This document shows positions 15,311 through 22,223 of a stretch of DNA of 22,383 nucleotides, piece by piece. Both the position numbers and the translations under genes were made by a program. Location of the stretch: positions 1 to 22,383 of IMG/VR virus record IMGVR_UViG_3300025128_000381; one strand, written 5' to 3'. Positions within the stretch are counted from its first letter, which is position 1. Each line of letters begins with the position of its first letter. The notes beneath the pieces were generated by a model. It was not told where the DNA came from. It did no database searches and worked only from the letters and a program-made list of their open reading frames with translations. The DNA is from a virus.

Positions 15311-15330
15311 TACTGTACAAAACCTACATT
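15249..15330 (-). promoter_or_regulatory. Nested inverted repeats in the leader of the clamp gene
   Basis: The 104-base gap between the RecA-like gene and the clamp is the longest in the leftward block. It holds AATGTAGG (15249-15256) with CCTACATT (15323-15330), inside which are GTAC (15281-15284 and 15315-15318), GTAAT/ATTAC (15287-15291, 15309-15313) and GAAA/TTTC (15295-15298, 15305-15308). The inner three could stack into one bulged hairpin. Possible RNA processing site, translational control or mRNA stabiliser; function not known. Confidence 0.35.
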
Positions 15331-15337
15331 GAGTAAG

Positions 15338-16303
15338 TTACAAACTCCCATCGTATAATTCAGGTAGACCATTCCATTCAGGTTGGCCACCTACATGCGT
15401 GGTCCAAAGTATGCGAGACTGATTTACAAGTTGCGGATTAGTTTTACACTTAACGAACTTTGCTTTGTAAACAGTCTTCTTGACAACTCCTTCATCGTCT
15501 GATATATCTTCACCTTCAATCCAAATAATTGTAGGGAGATAATTATTAGTTCTCTTCTCCCATTCAGGTTGCCATGTAGTAGGCCCATCATCCTTGTAAG
15601 AGAAATTGCTTGCCCTTAGGTGGGTTTCCCAATATACTCTTACACCGAGTCTAACAAGGTCACGGCTTAGTTTAGTTAATTGATGGAATCTTGTATTACG
15701 GATAGCCCAATCAGACTGTCGCTCTACACGCTTGGCATCACCCGCACCACGGATGTCTGCTGAGTCTATACCGTCACTTGCTAGATTAAGGTCAACGATA
15801 CGCATGTTGTTTGTGCATATCTCAAGCCATGAATCTAGTCCACTGATTAGCACACCCCAGTAAGGGACACCGTTTTCAACTTCACTGATGATATACTTCA
15901 TGATGTCCATGACACGTTGATGAGTGCCCGGGTAATTGTAAGCGGTTCTATCGTTTACACCCATCTTCCAAGGATTCCATGAAATGGTTTTATCATCCTT
16001 GTAAATGGCTGAGTTAAGCATAGCCACCCCTCCATCGAAATCGATGGCTGCGAGTTTATCTTCATCCGTTCTCTCGGGGTCATTCTGAAAAGCATATAAT
16101 ACAGCAGCGGATTTACCTGCACCTTCATGTGCTGCAATTCCTACAAATTGATGACTGAGTAACAAAGGTTTCTGTGCTGCCTCTTCTACTCTAAGTTCAA
16201 CAAATGGGTCTGAACCTGATAACGACATAGCGTTACCAGTATCAGCCTTAGCCTTTACTTTCTTTTCTTCTTCTTGTTTTACTGTTGCACCGAAACCTCC
16301 CAT
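15338..16303 (-). CDS. RecA-like P-loop ATPase (Sak4-like recombination or repair protein)
   Basis: This 321-residue protein has a RecA-fold ATPase core. Walker A is AHEGAGKS (58-65), with Ala in place of the first Gly. IDFDG (87-91) follows, with Walker B WGVLISGLDSWLEI (149-162). Later WAIRNTRFHQLTKLSRDL and VRVYWETHLR look like the switch segments of short phage RecA-like (Sak4/UvsX-type) ATPases. The N-terminal 30 residues are Lys/Glu-rich and probably disordered. The start ATG 16303 has an excellent ribosome binding site (GAGGTGGTGATG). It follows the probable ssDNA-binding protein by 12 bases, consistent with a joint role in recombination-dependent replication. It could also be a DnaB- or KaiC-like motor, but it is too short for a replicative helicase. 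Confidence 0.7.
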   Translation of the reverse strand: MGGFGATVKQEEEKKVKAKADTGNAMSLSGSDPFVELRVEEAAQKPLLLSHQFVGIAAHEGAGKSAAVLYAFQNDPERTDEDKLAAIDFDGGVAMLNSAIYKDDKTISWNPWKMGVNDRTAYNYPGTHQRVMDIMKYIISEVENGVPYWGVLISGLDSWLEICTNNMRIVDLNLASDGIDSADIRGAGDAKRVERQSDWAIRNTRFHQLTKLSRDLVRLGVRVYWETHLRASNFSYKDDGPTTWQPEWEKRTNNYLPTIIWIEGEDISDDEGVVKKTVYKAKFVKCKTNPQLVNQSRILWTTHVGGQPEWNGLPELYDGSL

Positions 16304-16315
16304 GACATCACCACC

Positions 16316-17614
16316 TCAGTTAAACTGATTCACTCCTGTATCCCCACCGCTTACACGTTGTCTAACACGTCGTGGGTCAGCGTATACTCCAAAGACTGTC
16401 ATCTTAGGTGATAGCAATCCATCACGGTCTTTCATACCTAGTCGGCCAAAGACAAAGACAGTGGATAGTTCAGCGTAATCGTATGCATCATCTCCCCATC
16501 CACATTGGAATGGTTTAGTGATATCTCCGACAGCACCGGGTATCCAGCAATCTACGTCACCAGTGATATTGCTTGAAAGGGTCATACTGTAGTTGTAACC
16601 GTCTGGGTCATACTCAGTATCACGAGGCTCAGTGCTCATGCTAGTGATGGTTCCCTTAGTGATAATCAGTGGTCCCCATGTTTTTCTTTCACCCTCAATT
16701 TTACCAGTTTCCTTACCAGTCTCAAAGGCTTCTTCCAAATCATCAATTGGAGAATACATGTCGTGGAACTCTGGGTTGACCCAGAACTTACTAGGTTGTA
16801 GTAGTGGTCTAAGTCCTTCACCTACAAACTCATCAGTGTATACAGGAGCGAAGTCAGCGTAAGTAGTTACAACAGTCTTAAAGAAATCCTTCGCATCATC
16901 CTTAGGAGGCATGACAGATATCTTACATGGTCTACCTATTTGTAATTCCATATCTACGTTGTCTCCAGTGATGTCTACTCTCCACATCGAGATTGCTCCA
17001 TTAGATACAAAGTCACTCTCTTCCCCACCGAGGAAGTAAGCGTAGCGTCCCATACGGGTTTTTGGTGAAGGTTTACCAGCACGTGTAGTTAAACACAGCC
17101 ATTCATTCCCAACCTTGAAACCATGTGGTGGGTCTGCATTGGATGGTTCATCAAGTAATACAACACCATTAGATGTTTTCAATGACCATGCACCATCATC
17201 ATCTTCGTAGACACCTACTCTTCCCGAGCCTAATGTCCCCTCAGGGTCTTGCTTGAACTCCTTAGTGTAATATGCCAAGATATTTTTCAAGCGGTCTTTC
17301 TTTTGCGGAGCGATACCAACGAAACATCCCACCCATTGTGAGAGTTTACTTGCGCTCTTCTTATCTTTTCTTGTTTGAACGAACACTTGTTCTGACCAAT
17401 CCAGTAACAAGTCTTCATCTTCTTCATTAGGGTTTTGACAACCGTATTCTTCTGCTATGTAATCAAGGAATTTCTGGGTAGCATCTTCTACCTTTGTTCC
17501 TGTTCTTTCAGCATAAGAGTTAATTCTACTCATCACACCATCCGGTAATGACATCGTATCATTATCTTCGCTATCTCCACTTTCAAATTCATCTTCATCT
17601 TTCCAAGTATTCAT
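16316..17614 (-). CDS. Probable ssDNA-binding (OB-fold) replication protein
   Basis: This 432-residue acidic protein starts at ATG 17614 with GAGGTGAA upstream. The N-terminus (1-30) is very acidic. Residues 30-110 look helical. The C-terminal half is beta-rich: WGPLIITKGTITSMSTEPRD and later TVFVFGRLGMKDRDG and PKMTVFGVYADP have the rhythm of OB-fold strands. No catalytic motif is visible. Its place between the clamp loader and RecA-like ATPase genes fits a single-strand binding protein, which such a self-sufficient replication set would need and which is otherwise missing. The family is not recognised, so this is mainly a context call. Confidence 0.45.
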   Translation of the reverse strand: MNTWKDEDEFESGDSEDNDTMSLPDGVMSRINSYAERTGTKVEDATQKFLDYIAEEYGCQNPNEEDEDLLLDWSEQVFVQTRKDKKSASKLSQWVGCFVGIAPQKKDRLKNILAYYTKEFKQDPEGTLGSGRVGVYEDDDGAWSLKTSNGVVLLDEPSNADPPHGFKVGNEWLCLTTRAGKPSPKTRMGRYAYFLGGEESDFVSNGAISMWRVDITGDNVDMELQIGRPCKISVMPPKDDAKDFFKTVVTTYADFAPVYTDEFVGEGLRPLLQPSKFWVNPEFHDMYSPIDDLEEAFETGKETGKIEGERKTWGPLIITKGTITSMSTEPRDTEYDPDGYNYSMTLSSNITGDVDCWIPGAVGDITKPFQCGWGDDAYDYAELSTVFVFGRLGMKDRDGLLSPKMTVFGVYADPRRVRQRVSGGDTGVNQFN

Positions 17615-17618
17615 TTTT

Positions 17619-18560
17619 TCACCTCATTTCTTTTTTCAATTTCGCCACCAAGACATGAACAAACATTTCGTCACTACCTCTCCATTCGTAAACGTGTTCA
17701 TACATCTCGCCCCATACGAGGAAAGACGCAAACACCACATCAGGAGATGTGTCTATGTGCTTCTTCACAAAACGGTGGAATGTGTTCATCATTATTACAA
17801 GCGACTTCTCAGTTGCTATTTCTATGAGTGCATCGCAGAGGTAAGAGAACTTACCCTTACTAAGGGAATCCCAAAAATCCTCATCCGATACTTCTTCTTG
17901 TTGACTTAGTGATAAGAGTGCATCAGGTTTCTTGGGTAACGCCTCTAAGTAGTTTATAGCAGCACGTAAGTCGCCATTAACGTAATCAACTACGTCACCA
18001 TAGAAAGGTTCCCACTCTATAGGTGCGCCACATGATTCAGTTAATCTCATCAAGTGTTCCGCACCATCTGTTGAACTAAGTCTTTGAAACTGGTAAACTT
18101 TGCACCTGCTTTGTATAGCAGAGGAAATCTTACCTAAGTGATTAGCAGTGAGGATAAAGAGAACACGCTTGGCATACTTCTCCATGATACCCCTAAGAGC
18201 ATCTTGGGAACTACTTGTCAGACCATCGGCTTCATCTAAAAAGATGATTTTACGAGAAACACCAATACCAGATAGTCGTGCAAAGGTCTTGATATTTTCC
18301 CGCAAGTAAGAGATACCCCTATCATCACTAGCATTTGTCCAAAGCACATTCATTTCGTTGTTCCATTCACCAAGCATGGTGTGAACTATTGCATTACCAG
18401 CACTTGTCTTACCTGTCCCCGGTGGGCCAACTAATAAAAGTGCGGCTGGGTAATTATCTGTTTCAATCCATGATTCAAAATCACTAACGAAACTTTTGTT
18501 ACCCGCAATTTCCGACACAGTGGTAGGTCGAATACGTTCACTCCAGTTCATCTTCATCAT
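17619..18560 (-). CDS. Clamp loader, replication factor C small subunit-like
   Basis: This AAA+ ATPase, 313 residues, would load the sliding clamp on primed DNA. Walker A is GPPGTGKT (45-52), Walker B is IIFLDEAD (105-112), the RFC signature SRC is at 151-153 with sensor 1 in ILTAN (136-140), and the N-terminal WSERIRP matches the WxEKYRP box. The C-terminal collar is divergent. No large RFC subunit is seen in this window, so it may act as a homopentamer or with the host RFC-L. The ATG at 18560 overlaps the previous stop by 4 bases; ATG 18551 (MNW) is equally possible and would suit the TATA element at 18564-18586, giving an almost leaderless mRNA. Confidence 0.93.
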   Translation of the reverse strand: MMKMNWSERIRPTTVSEIAGNKSFVSDFESWIETDNYPAALLLVGPPGTGKTSAGNAIVHTMLGEWNNEMNVLWTNASDDRGISYLRENIKTFARLSGIGVSRKIIFLDEADGLTSSSQDALRGIMEKYAKRVLFILTANHLGKISSAIQSRCKVYQFQRLSSTDGAEHLMRLTESCGAPIEWEPFYGDVVDYVNGDLRAAINYLEALPKKPDALLSLSQQEEVSDEDFWDSLSKGKFSYLCDALIEIATEKSLVIMMNTFHRFVKKHIDTSPDVVFASFLVWGEMYEHVYEWRGSDEMFVHVLVAKLKKEMR

Positions 18561-18970
18561 TCCCTTTCTCTTTGTTGGTTTATATAGGATTCATTAAAGT
18601 CATCCCATTTTTCAACCCAATCGTAGAATACGTTGGTAGGAGTATTAGGTGTGCAACGTGGCATAGGATTCTCTAACATCCATTTCATTTTGTCATAACC
18701 ACGTTTGTCAGTTAGGATATCAAGAAATGGCTCCAGTTCACCCAACCAATCTTTACACGCTTCCTTTCCCTTGAGCCTGTTCTTTAATTGTAAATCTTTT
18801 TCATCAGCCCACATTTTCATACAGAGCACTTGCTTAGGATTTTTATGCGGGAAGTGTATGTATAGATTTACAGTGAAACCAAATCCCCAGTGAACTCTAG
18901 GCACTGATACAGAGAAGCGAGCGGAGGATAGTATAATACCCAGACCTATGTTTTTTAACGTGTCACTCAA
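18557..18970 (-). CDS. Hypothetical protein, 137 aa
   Basis: The start chosen is TTG 18970, with GGGTGAGG just upstream and the joint TTGAGTGA overlapping the previous stop by 8 bases; the same start pattern is used by the exonuclease gene. A GTG three codons upstream is the alternative. The protein has a hydrophobic, beta-prone N-terminal half (about 10-50), then a charged helical part. Scattered cysteines occur but without a CxxC pair. Its 3' end contains the promoter-like element in front of the clamp-loader gene. No family recognised. Confidence 0.65.
   Translation of the reverse strand: MSDTLKNIGLGIILSSARFSVSVPRVHWGFGFTVNLYIHFPHKNPKQVLCMKMWADEKDLQLKNRLKGKEACKDWLGELEPFLDILTDKRGYDKMKWMLENPMPRCTPNTPTNVFYDWVEKWDDFNESYINQQRERE
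18564..18586 (-). promoter_or_regulatory. Archaeal TATA-box promoter candidate upstream of clamp-loader gene
   Basis: On the minus strand the element reads TATATAAACCAACAAAGAG followed by AAAG. It matches the element at 8488-8510 in 22 of 23 positions, although here it lies inside the last codons of the upstream coding sequence. Measured to ATG 18551, the TATA centre is about 32 bases away, the same as for the helicase-like gene. This suggests a shared class of viral promoter controlling replication genes. Confidence 0.55.
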
Positions 18971-20192
18971 ATGCCTCACCCGTAGTCAATATGTAGTCAG
19001 TATATTGGTCAACGTCACCAATACCTAAGTCCTCGTCTACCTTCTCGTAAACCCATGTCCAACCCTTTTCAGGTAACCAAGAATACTTTATCACTAAAAT
19101 TAAATCATTTAGTTCGGTAGTAGAATGAGTATCGTATACGTTTACCGTTCTTTTCTTGAGTGCATACTCAAGTTCAAACGGTAAGATAGGTAGTTCAATC
19201 GTGCCTACTTCTATAGAATCTATTATATCTTTAACACCGAAAGTAATTTGATGACCGATGGATTTTATATTTCGATGAGATAATGCTTGGACTATGAATC
19301 GAGTAGTCCCGTTTGTATAGAGATAATACTCACCATCATGAAGTATGAGAAAACCTCCCTTAGGGTATTCAGTGAGAACAGTATTAACTTCACCCCAAGA
19401 TATAGGTAACGGCTTTTGATACTTTGAGAATGATATATCTTGTTCTATGTTATGATACCTATCCTCTACCTCAGTTAGTTTGTTGTTACACCATGACCAG
19501 CATGAATCTATCTCGTCAAGTAACGGGGTGAACTTACCATGAAGTTTCCCATTACGCTCTCTCGCTATCCCACTACTCAAGTGAACTAGTGTATCGCATA
19601 GACCCACAAACCAGAACTCTTGAGGAGGTGAGGATGACTTCCATACCTTAAGTCGATTGAAGTCTTTTAACGAATCAGAAGTTATTTCTATTTTACTTTC
19701 ATTGTAAATTATATCTATTAATGTGGTAACATCTATGTCTTCTTCATCTAAACCAGAATTATGTTTACACCATCTAGCCATCCTATTACGAATAGAACGC
19801 CACCTTTCTTTAAGTGCCCAACGCCAAACTAACTCGGCTTCGTTTATGTTTAAAGAGTGACATAACGGTATGACCCAATCCTTTGAGTTCTCATCAACAG
19901 TAGTTAAAAGATTAACAATTGAAGATATTTCTACTTTCTTTCCCTTACTATCTGAAGACTCCATAGTAAGCACCTGAGCCAACGTAGCACCATTCGCTAC
20001 AGCATCTAATTGCTCAACGAATACTCCACACTCAGCGGCTAGATTTACTTTCAGTCTTAATTTAGAAATTGAAAGTTTCTTATCTGAATTGAGGAAAGCC
20101 CACAGTTCGTGTGCTTCATCTCTTGTGAGTTCGTCTGGTTTTAGATTAGGCATTTTAGAAATTAATACCGTAGCACGTTGTAACAGCATCAT
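18963..20192 (-). CDS. Large hypothetical protein, 409 aa
   Basis: The protein starts at ATG 20192 (ATGA overlap with the PC4-like gene, GAAAGG upstream). The N-terminal half is helical and Leu/Glu-rich, with NEAELVWRWALKERWRSIRNR around residues 128-148. The C-terminal half is beta-rich, with GGFLILHDGEYYLYTNGTTR. The two-part build faintly recalls ATP-dependent DNA ligases (helical N-domain, then a KxDG nucleotidyltransferase domain), but no KxDG lysine or later motifs can be found, so I do not call it a ligase. Neighbours are replication genes. Function unknown. Confidence 0.75.
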   Translation of the reverse strand: MMLLQRATVLISKMPNLKPDELTRDEAHELWAFLNSDKKLSISKLRLKVNLAAECGVFVEQLDAVANGATLAQVLTMESSDSKGKKVEISSIVNLLTTVDENSKDWVIPLCHSLNINEAELVWRWALKERWRSIRNRMARWCKHNSGLDEEDIDVTTLIDIIYNESKIEITSDSLKDFNRLKVWKSSSPPQEFWFVGLCDTLVHLSSGIARERNGKLHGKFTPLLDEIDSCWSWCNNKLTEVEDRYHNIEQDISFSKYQKPLPISWGEVNTVLTEYPKGGFLILHDGEYYLYTNGTTRFIVQALSHRNIKSIGHQITFGVKDIIDSIEVGTIELPILPFELEYALKKRTVNVYDTHSTTELNDLILVIKYSWLPEKGWTWVYEKVDEDLGIGDVDQYTDYILTTGEAFE

Positions 20193-20458
20193 TTATTCCT
20201 TTCTTCTTCTTCCTCGACATTATCTATAGTGTCAAGGAGTTCTTTTAAAATTGGTAGTAATTCTCTTAATTGGTCAGGAGTAACTCTCACTCCCTCTCTT
20301 GTATGAACATAATCTTCATCTTCCCTTCTAAGGATTCTGAGGTCTATCCAGTTTCTTTTACGCCATCCAATCCACGCAAGACGTAACTTCCCTTTACCCG
20401 ATGACCACTTTTGAACTTTAGAGTCGTCTTCCCAAAGACGCCTTTCAAAGTTCTTCAC
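20189..20458 (-). CDS. PC4/p15-like single-stranded DNA-binding protein
   Basis: This 89-residue protein has residues about 32-76 matching the PC4 (p15, Sub1) fold pattern: WRKRNWIDLRILRRE forms the K/R-x-x-x-D-I/L-R strand, then TREGVRVTPDQLRELLPIL gives the G-hydrophobic-x-L-T/P-x-x-Q strand-helix. PC4 proteins bind ssDNA as dimers and act in transcription or replication. The last 12 residues are mostly Glu. The start is GTG 20458, overlapping the previous stop (GTGA), with AGGGGAAG upstream. It may protect ssDNA or modulate promoter opening at viral genes. The match is by motif only. Confidence 0.65.
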   Translation of the reverse strand: MKNFERRLWEDDSKVQKWSSGKGKLRLAWIGWRKRNWIDLRILRREDEDYVHTREGVRVTPDQLRELLPILKELLDTIDNVEEEEERNK

Positions 20459-21171
20459 TCTTCTTCCCCTCTAATGCTAATAGGTGATTTGTCTAATACT
20501 AGACAATACATACCCCACATCCACGGAGGGACTTTGTGACCATCGACTTTACCGCCAAGGACTTGTCCTTCTAACACACCTGCATCGGCAAGTTCTTTCA
20601 GTTGTTTTCTATCCAAACCAATGTAAGTTTTATTATTAATTTCACATCTCATGAACGAAGAATCGCCAGCCAATAGATGATAGTCACTAGGGTCCATGTT
20701 GATATCAGTATCACATCCGCTACACTTAATCGTGCAACGCCATAGTTCTATATCTGCATGTTCACCATTACTTAGTTCGGCTTCAACATTCTCTACGTAT
20801 TCATCGACACGAGTTTCAAGGTCACAGTTAGCCAGAGGATAATCACAATCAGGACAAAGCCAGTTGCGTGCTCTCTCTTGCTTCATCATGAACTCTTGTT
20901 CAATGTGTGACTGAGGGTTAAGAGGAGGGGTGACCATCTCTCCGTCACCTTCCAAAACTTCGTAACCGCACTCGCCCATCAAGACCTTTAATCTTTCATG
21001 ATGTTGTTGCGAATCAGGATGATTATACATCATCATCAATGCAAAACTATGTTCACTCACTTTCTTGTATGTAACCCCTGCATCTTCAGGACTCCATATA
21101 CCTTCTACAGGGATAGCGAGAAAGTTCTCTCTACCCCATGCCAACATTTCTTCATCTGGTTGCCAATCCAT
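20455..21171 (-). CDS. Hypothetical zinc-binding protein, 238 aa
   Basis: The start chosen is ATG 21171 (MDWQPDEE), with GGTGAGG five bases upstream, as seen for neighbouring genes; ATG 21183 is the alternative. The central part carries CPDCDYPLANC, and about 40 residues later CTIKCSGC, a four-to-six-cysteine arrangement suited to a zinc ribbon. The final third contains LDRKQLKELADAGVLEGQ, which looks like a helix-turn-helix. The N-terminal third has a Met/His-rich stretch. Perhaps a DNA-binding regulator. It overlaps the upstream gene by 20 bases. Confidence 0.7.
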   Translation of the reverse strand: MDWQPDEEMLAWGRENFLAIPVEGIWSPEDAGVTYKKVSEHSFALMMMYNHPDSQQHHERLKVLMGECGYEVLEGDGEMVTPPLNPQSHIEQEFMMKQERARNWLCPDCDYPLANCDLETRVDEYVENVEAELSNGEHADIELWRCTIKCSGCDTDINMDPSDYHLLAGDSSFMRCEINNKTYIGLDRKQLKELADAGVLEGQVLGGKVDGHKVPPWMWGMYCLVLDKSPISIRGEEE

Positions 21172-21406
21172 TGTCCTCACCATTTACCTCTAATAGAGTA
21201 AACACGCCACAACACAACCCCTTGTAAAGGTATTGCCCGTTGTCTAACATGTAGAGTTTATTATCATTGTTATTTTTATTACAACCGAATAAACATTCTT
21301 TACCTTCCATTGATACTTCGCATGTTACGAGTAACTCCTCGCCATCAATCACTAGAGAGAAGTTTTCAATATCTAAATTATCTTTCACTGTTAAATAATC
21401 ACTCAT
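21152..21406 (-). CDS. Small hypothetical protein, 84 aa
   Basis: The protein starts at ATG 21406 with GGTGAT five to six bases upstream and an 8-base overlap with the preceding gene (ATGAGTGA). It is beta-rich, with four cysteines spread through the sequence (CEV, CLFGC, CCG), and an acidic Asn-rich loop in the middle (NKNNNDNK). No known family. The excellent ribosome binding site and fit in the overlapping chain support it as real. Confidence 0.65.
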   Translation of the reverse strand: MSDYLTVKDNLDIENFSLVIDGEELLVTCEVSMEGKECLFGCNKNNNDNKLYMLDNGQYLYKGLCCGVFTLLEVNGEDNGLATR

Positions 21407-21647
21407 CTACATCACCTGTATAATAGTATAAGTTACTCTTATGATTTCCTGAGCCTGCTTTAATATCGAAGGAAGGGTGAATCTTAAGGATGAATGCTAC
21501 ACTAGCAATACCTCCTACGCTTCTCACTTTGTGTGATACAAGAACGTCACGCATCTGCCTTGCCGAAAACTCCTTCTCAAGGTGTGGTATCACTTCAAGC
21601 ATCTTTTCCATGATAACGCTTCTAACGGTATTTCCACCGTTAGTCAT
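21399..21647 (-). CDS. Small hypothetical protein, possible winged-helix/HTH
   Basis: The start is set at ATG 21647 (MTNGGNTV), because GGGGTGATG lies just upstream and this gives an 8-base overlap with the zinc micro-gene; the open frame extends further but only as a shadow of that gene. The 82 residues include FSARQMRDVLVSHKV followed by GGIASVAFILKIHPSF, which looks like two helices of a helix-turn-helix followed by a wing. It may be a transcriptional regulator. Family not recognised. Confidence 0.6.
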   Translation of the reverse strand: MTNGGNTVRSVIMEKMLEVIPHLEKEFSARQMRDVLVSHKVRSVGGIASVAFILKIHPSFDIKAGSGNHKSNLYYYTGDVDE

Positions 21648-21738
21648 CTGCATCACCCCAGCATTCAATACAGAAATCACCATCAATAAGAGTCTCAGTT
21701 GGTAAAACAATTCTATTACATATACTACATTTAAGCAT
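21640..21738 (-). CDS. Zinc micro-protein, 32 aa
   Basis: This 32-residue frame starts at ATG 21738, two bases into the upstream joint TGACATG. Cysteines 4 and 7 (CSIC) and 23 and 26 (CIEC) form a neat CxxC-x15-CxxC zinc pattern. Its end is acidic (WGDADD), and its last bases supply the ribosome binding site of the next gene. The cysteine pattern and fit make it credible. Function unknown; such mini-ribbons often bind nucleic acid or other proteins. Confidence 0.6.
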   Translation of the reverse strand: MLKCSICNRIVLPTETLIDGDFCIECWGDADD

Positions 21739-21739
21739 G

Positions 21740-21835
21740 TCAACCAATCCAGAATAATATAAAAGAAATACCTAAGGTGATACCTACCGTGTAAATCACC
21801 CTCTCTATGATTCGCTTATAACTTTCATCAGTCAC
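21740..21835 (-). CDS. Single-pass membrane micro-protein, 31 aa
   Basis: This frame starts at GTG 21835, overlapping the previous stop (GTGA), with a near-perfect ribosome binding site (GGAGGTGA, 4 bases upstream). The first 12 residues are charged (TDESYKRIIER). The remainder, VIYTVGITLGISFILFWIG, is one uninterrupted hydrophobic segment that would span a membrane. Its stop lies one base before the next start. It may be a lysis, membrane-remodelling or superinfection factor, but that is speculation. It is the only likely membrane protein I see in the window. Confidence 0.55.
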   Translation of the reverse strand: MTDESYKRIIERVIYTVGITLGISFILFWIG

Positions 21836-22131
21836 GCCGTCACCTCCTCACATTCCCACAGGGTTGAGTATTCGTCCCACCCCATGTATTCTCCGAATTG
21901 GTCAGTCGCCCTTGAACATCTTTCAATCCAAATTATTCTGAATTCATCATCATCGTATTGGTCAGCCCTTCCAGCCTCACACTCCGCTACAATCTTGTGA
22001 ACCTCTCGCCATTCTTTACCTTCATAAAACTGAATGTCACGAGAGTCTAACTCATCATGCTCTCCAAAGTGTACACGAAACTCTATCTTGAAATGACTGA
22101 ATCTTATTTCTTCACCCGTTACTATTGTCAC
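21832..22131 (-). CDS. Hypothetical protein, paralogue of the gene at the right end
   Basis: The start is set at GTG 22131, which overlaps the preceding stop by GTGA and has GGAGGTGA upstream; the open frame runs 12 codons further only as a shadow. The 99-residue product contains DIQFYEGKEWREV and later IIWIERCSRATDQFGEY, ending TLWECEEVTA. The truncated gene at 22220-22383 has DILIYEGKDWRKW, VQWIERVVDEW and EILWEVTA in the same order. The two are therefore tandem paralogues separated by a zinc micro-gene. Trp-rich and acidic; no family recognised. Confidence 0.65.
   Translation of the reverse strand: MTIVTGEEIRFSHFKIEFRVHFGEHDELDSRDIQFYEGKEWREVHKIVAECEAGRADQYDDDEFRIIWIERCSRATDQFGEYMGWDEYSTLWECEEVTA
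21836..21847 (-). repeat. Stop/ribosome-site/start module, copy 3
   Basis: GGAGGTGACGGC encodes the end of an EVTA terminus and provides the ribosome binding site for the next start, followed by GTGA. Identical 12-base copies lie at 22132-22143 and 22224-22235. The first eight bases are complementary to the archaeal 16S rRNA 3' end. Confidence 0.7.
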
Positions 22132-22223
22132 GCCGTCACCTCCACGCCATCGGGATGATAGATACAAGCGTCATTTCTTTCATTCCACCAACCGCATACA
22201 GGACAAGGTGTTTCTTTACTCAT
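22128..22223 (-). CDS. Zinc micro-protein, 31 aa
   Basis: This frame starts at ATG 22223, overlapping the upstream stop by ATGA, with GGAGGTGA four bases upstream. The product begins MSKETPCPVCGWWNERNDAC, giving Cys7, Cys10, Cys20 and His23, a compact CxxC-x9-CxxH zinc-finger-like set. It ends GVEVTA, the same ending as its two neighbours, because the coding sequence there doubles as the next ribosome binding site. Probably real. Function unknown. Confidence 0.6.
   Translation of the reverse strand: MSKETPCPVCGWWNERNDACIYHPDGVEVTA
22132..22143 (-). repeat. Stop/ribosome-site/start module, copy 2
   Basis: Same 12 bases as at 21836-21847. It is followed by GTGA, where the start of the paralogue gene overlaps the stop of the zinc micro-gene. 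Confidence 0.7.

Noticed and set aside
15234-15320. N-terminal extension of the sliding clamp to TTG 15320
   Set aside because: The 29 extra residues have no clamp character, while ATG 15233 has GGAGTTGAT upstream and yields the usual PCNA length.
18963-20192. ATP-dependent DNA ligase call
   Set aside because: The catalytic KxDG lysine and later nucleotidyltransferase motifs are not visible; only a vague two-domain resemblance remains.
21648-21743. N-terminal extension of the 82-aa protein
   Set aside because: The bases encode the CxxC micro-protein in another frame, and ATG 21647 has a good ribosome site.
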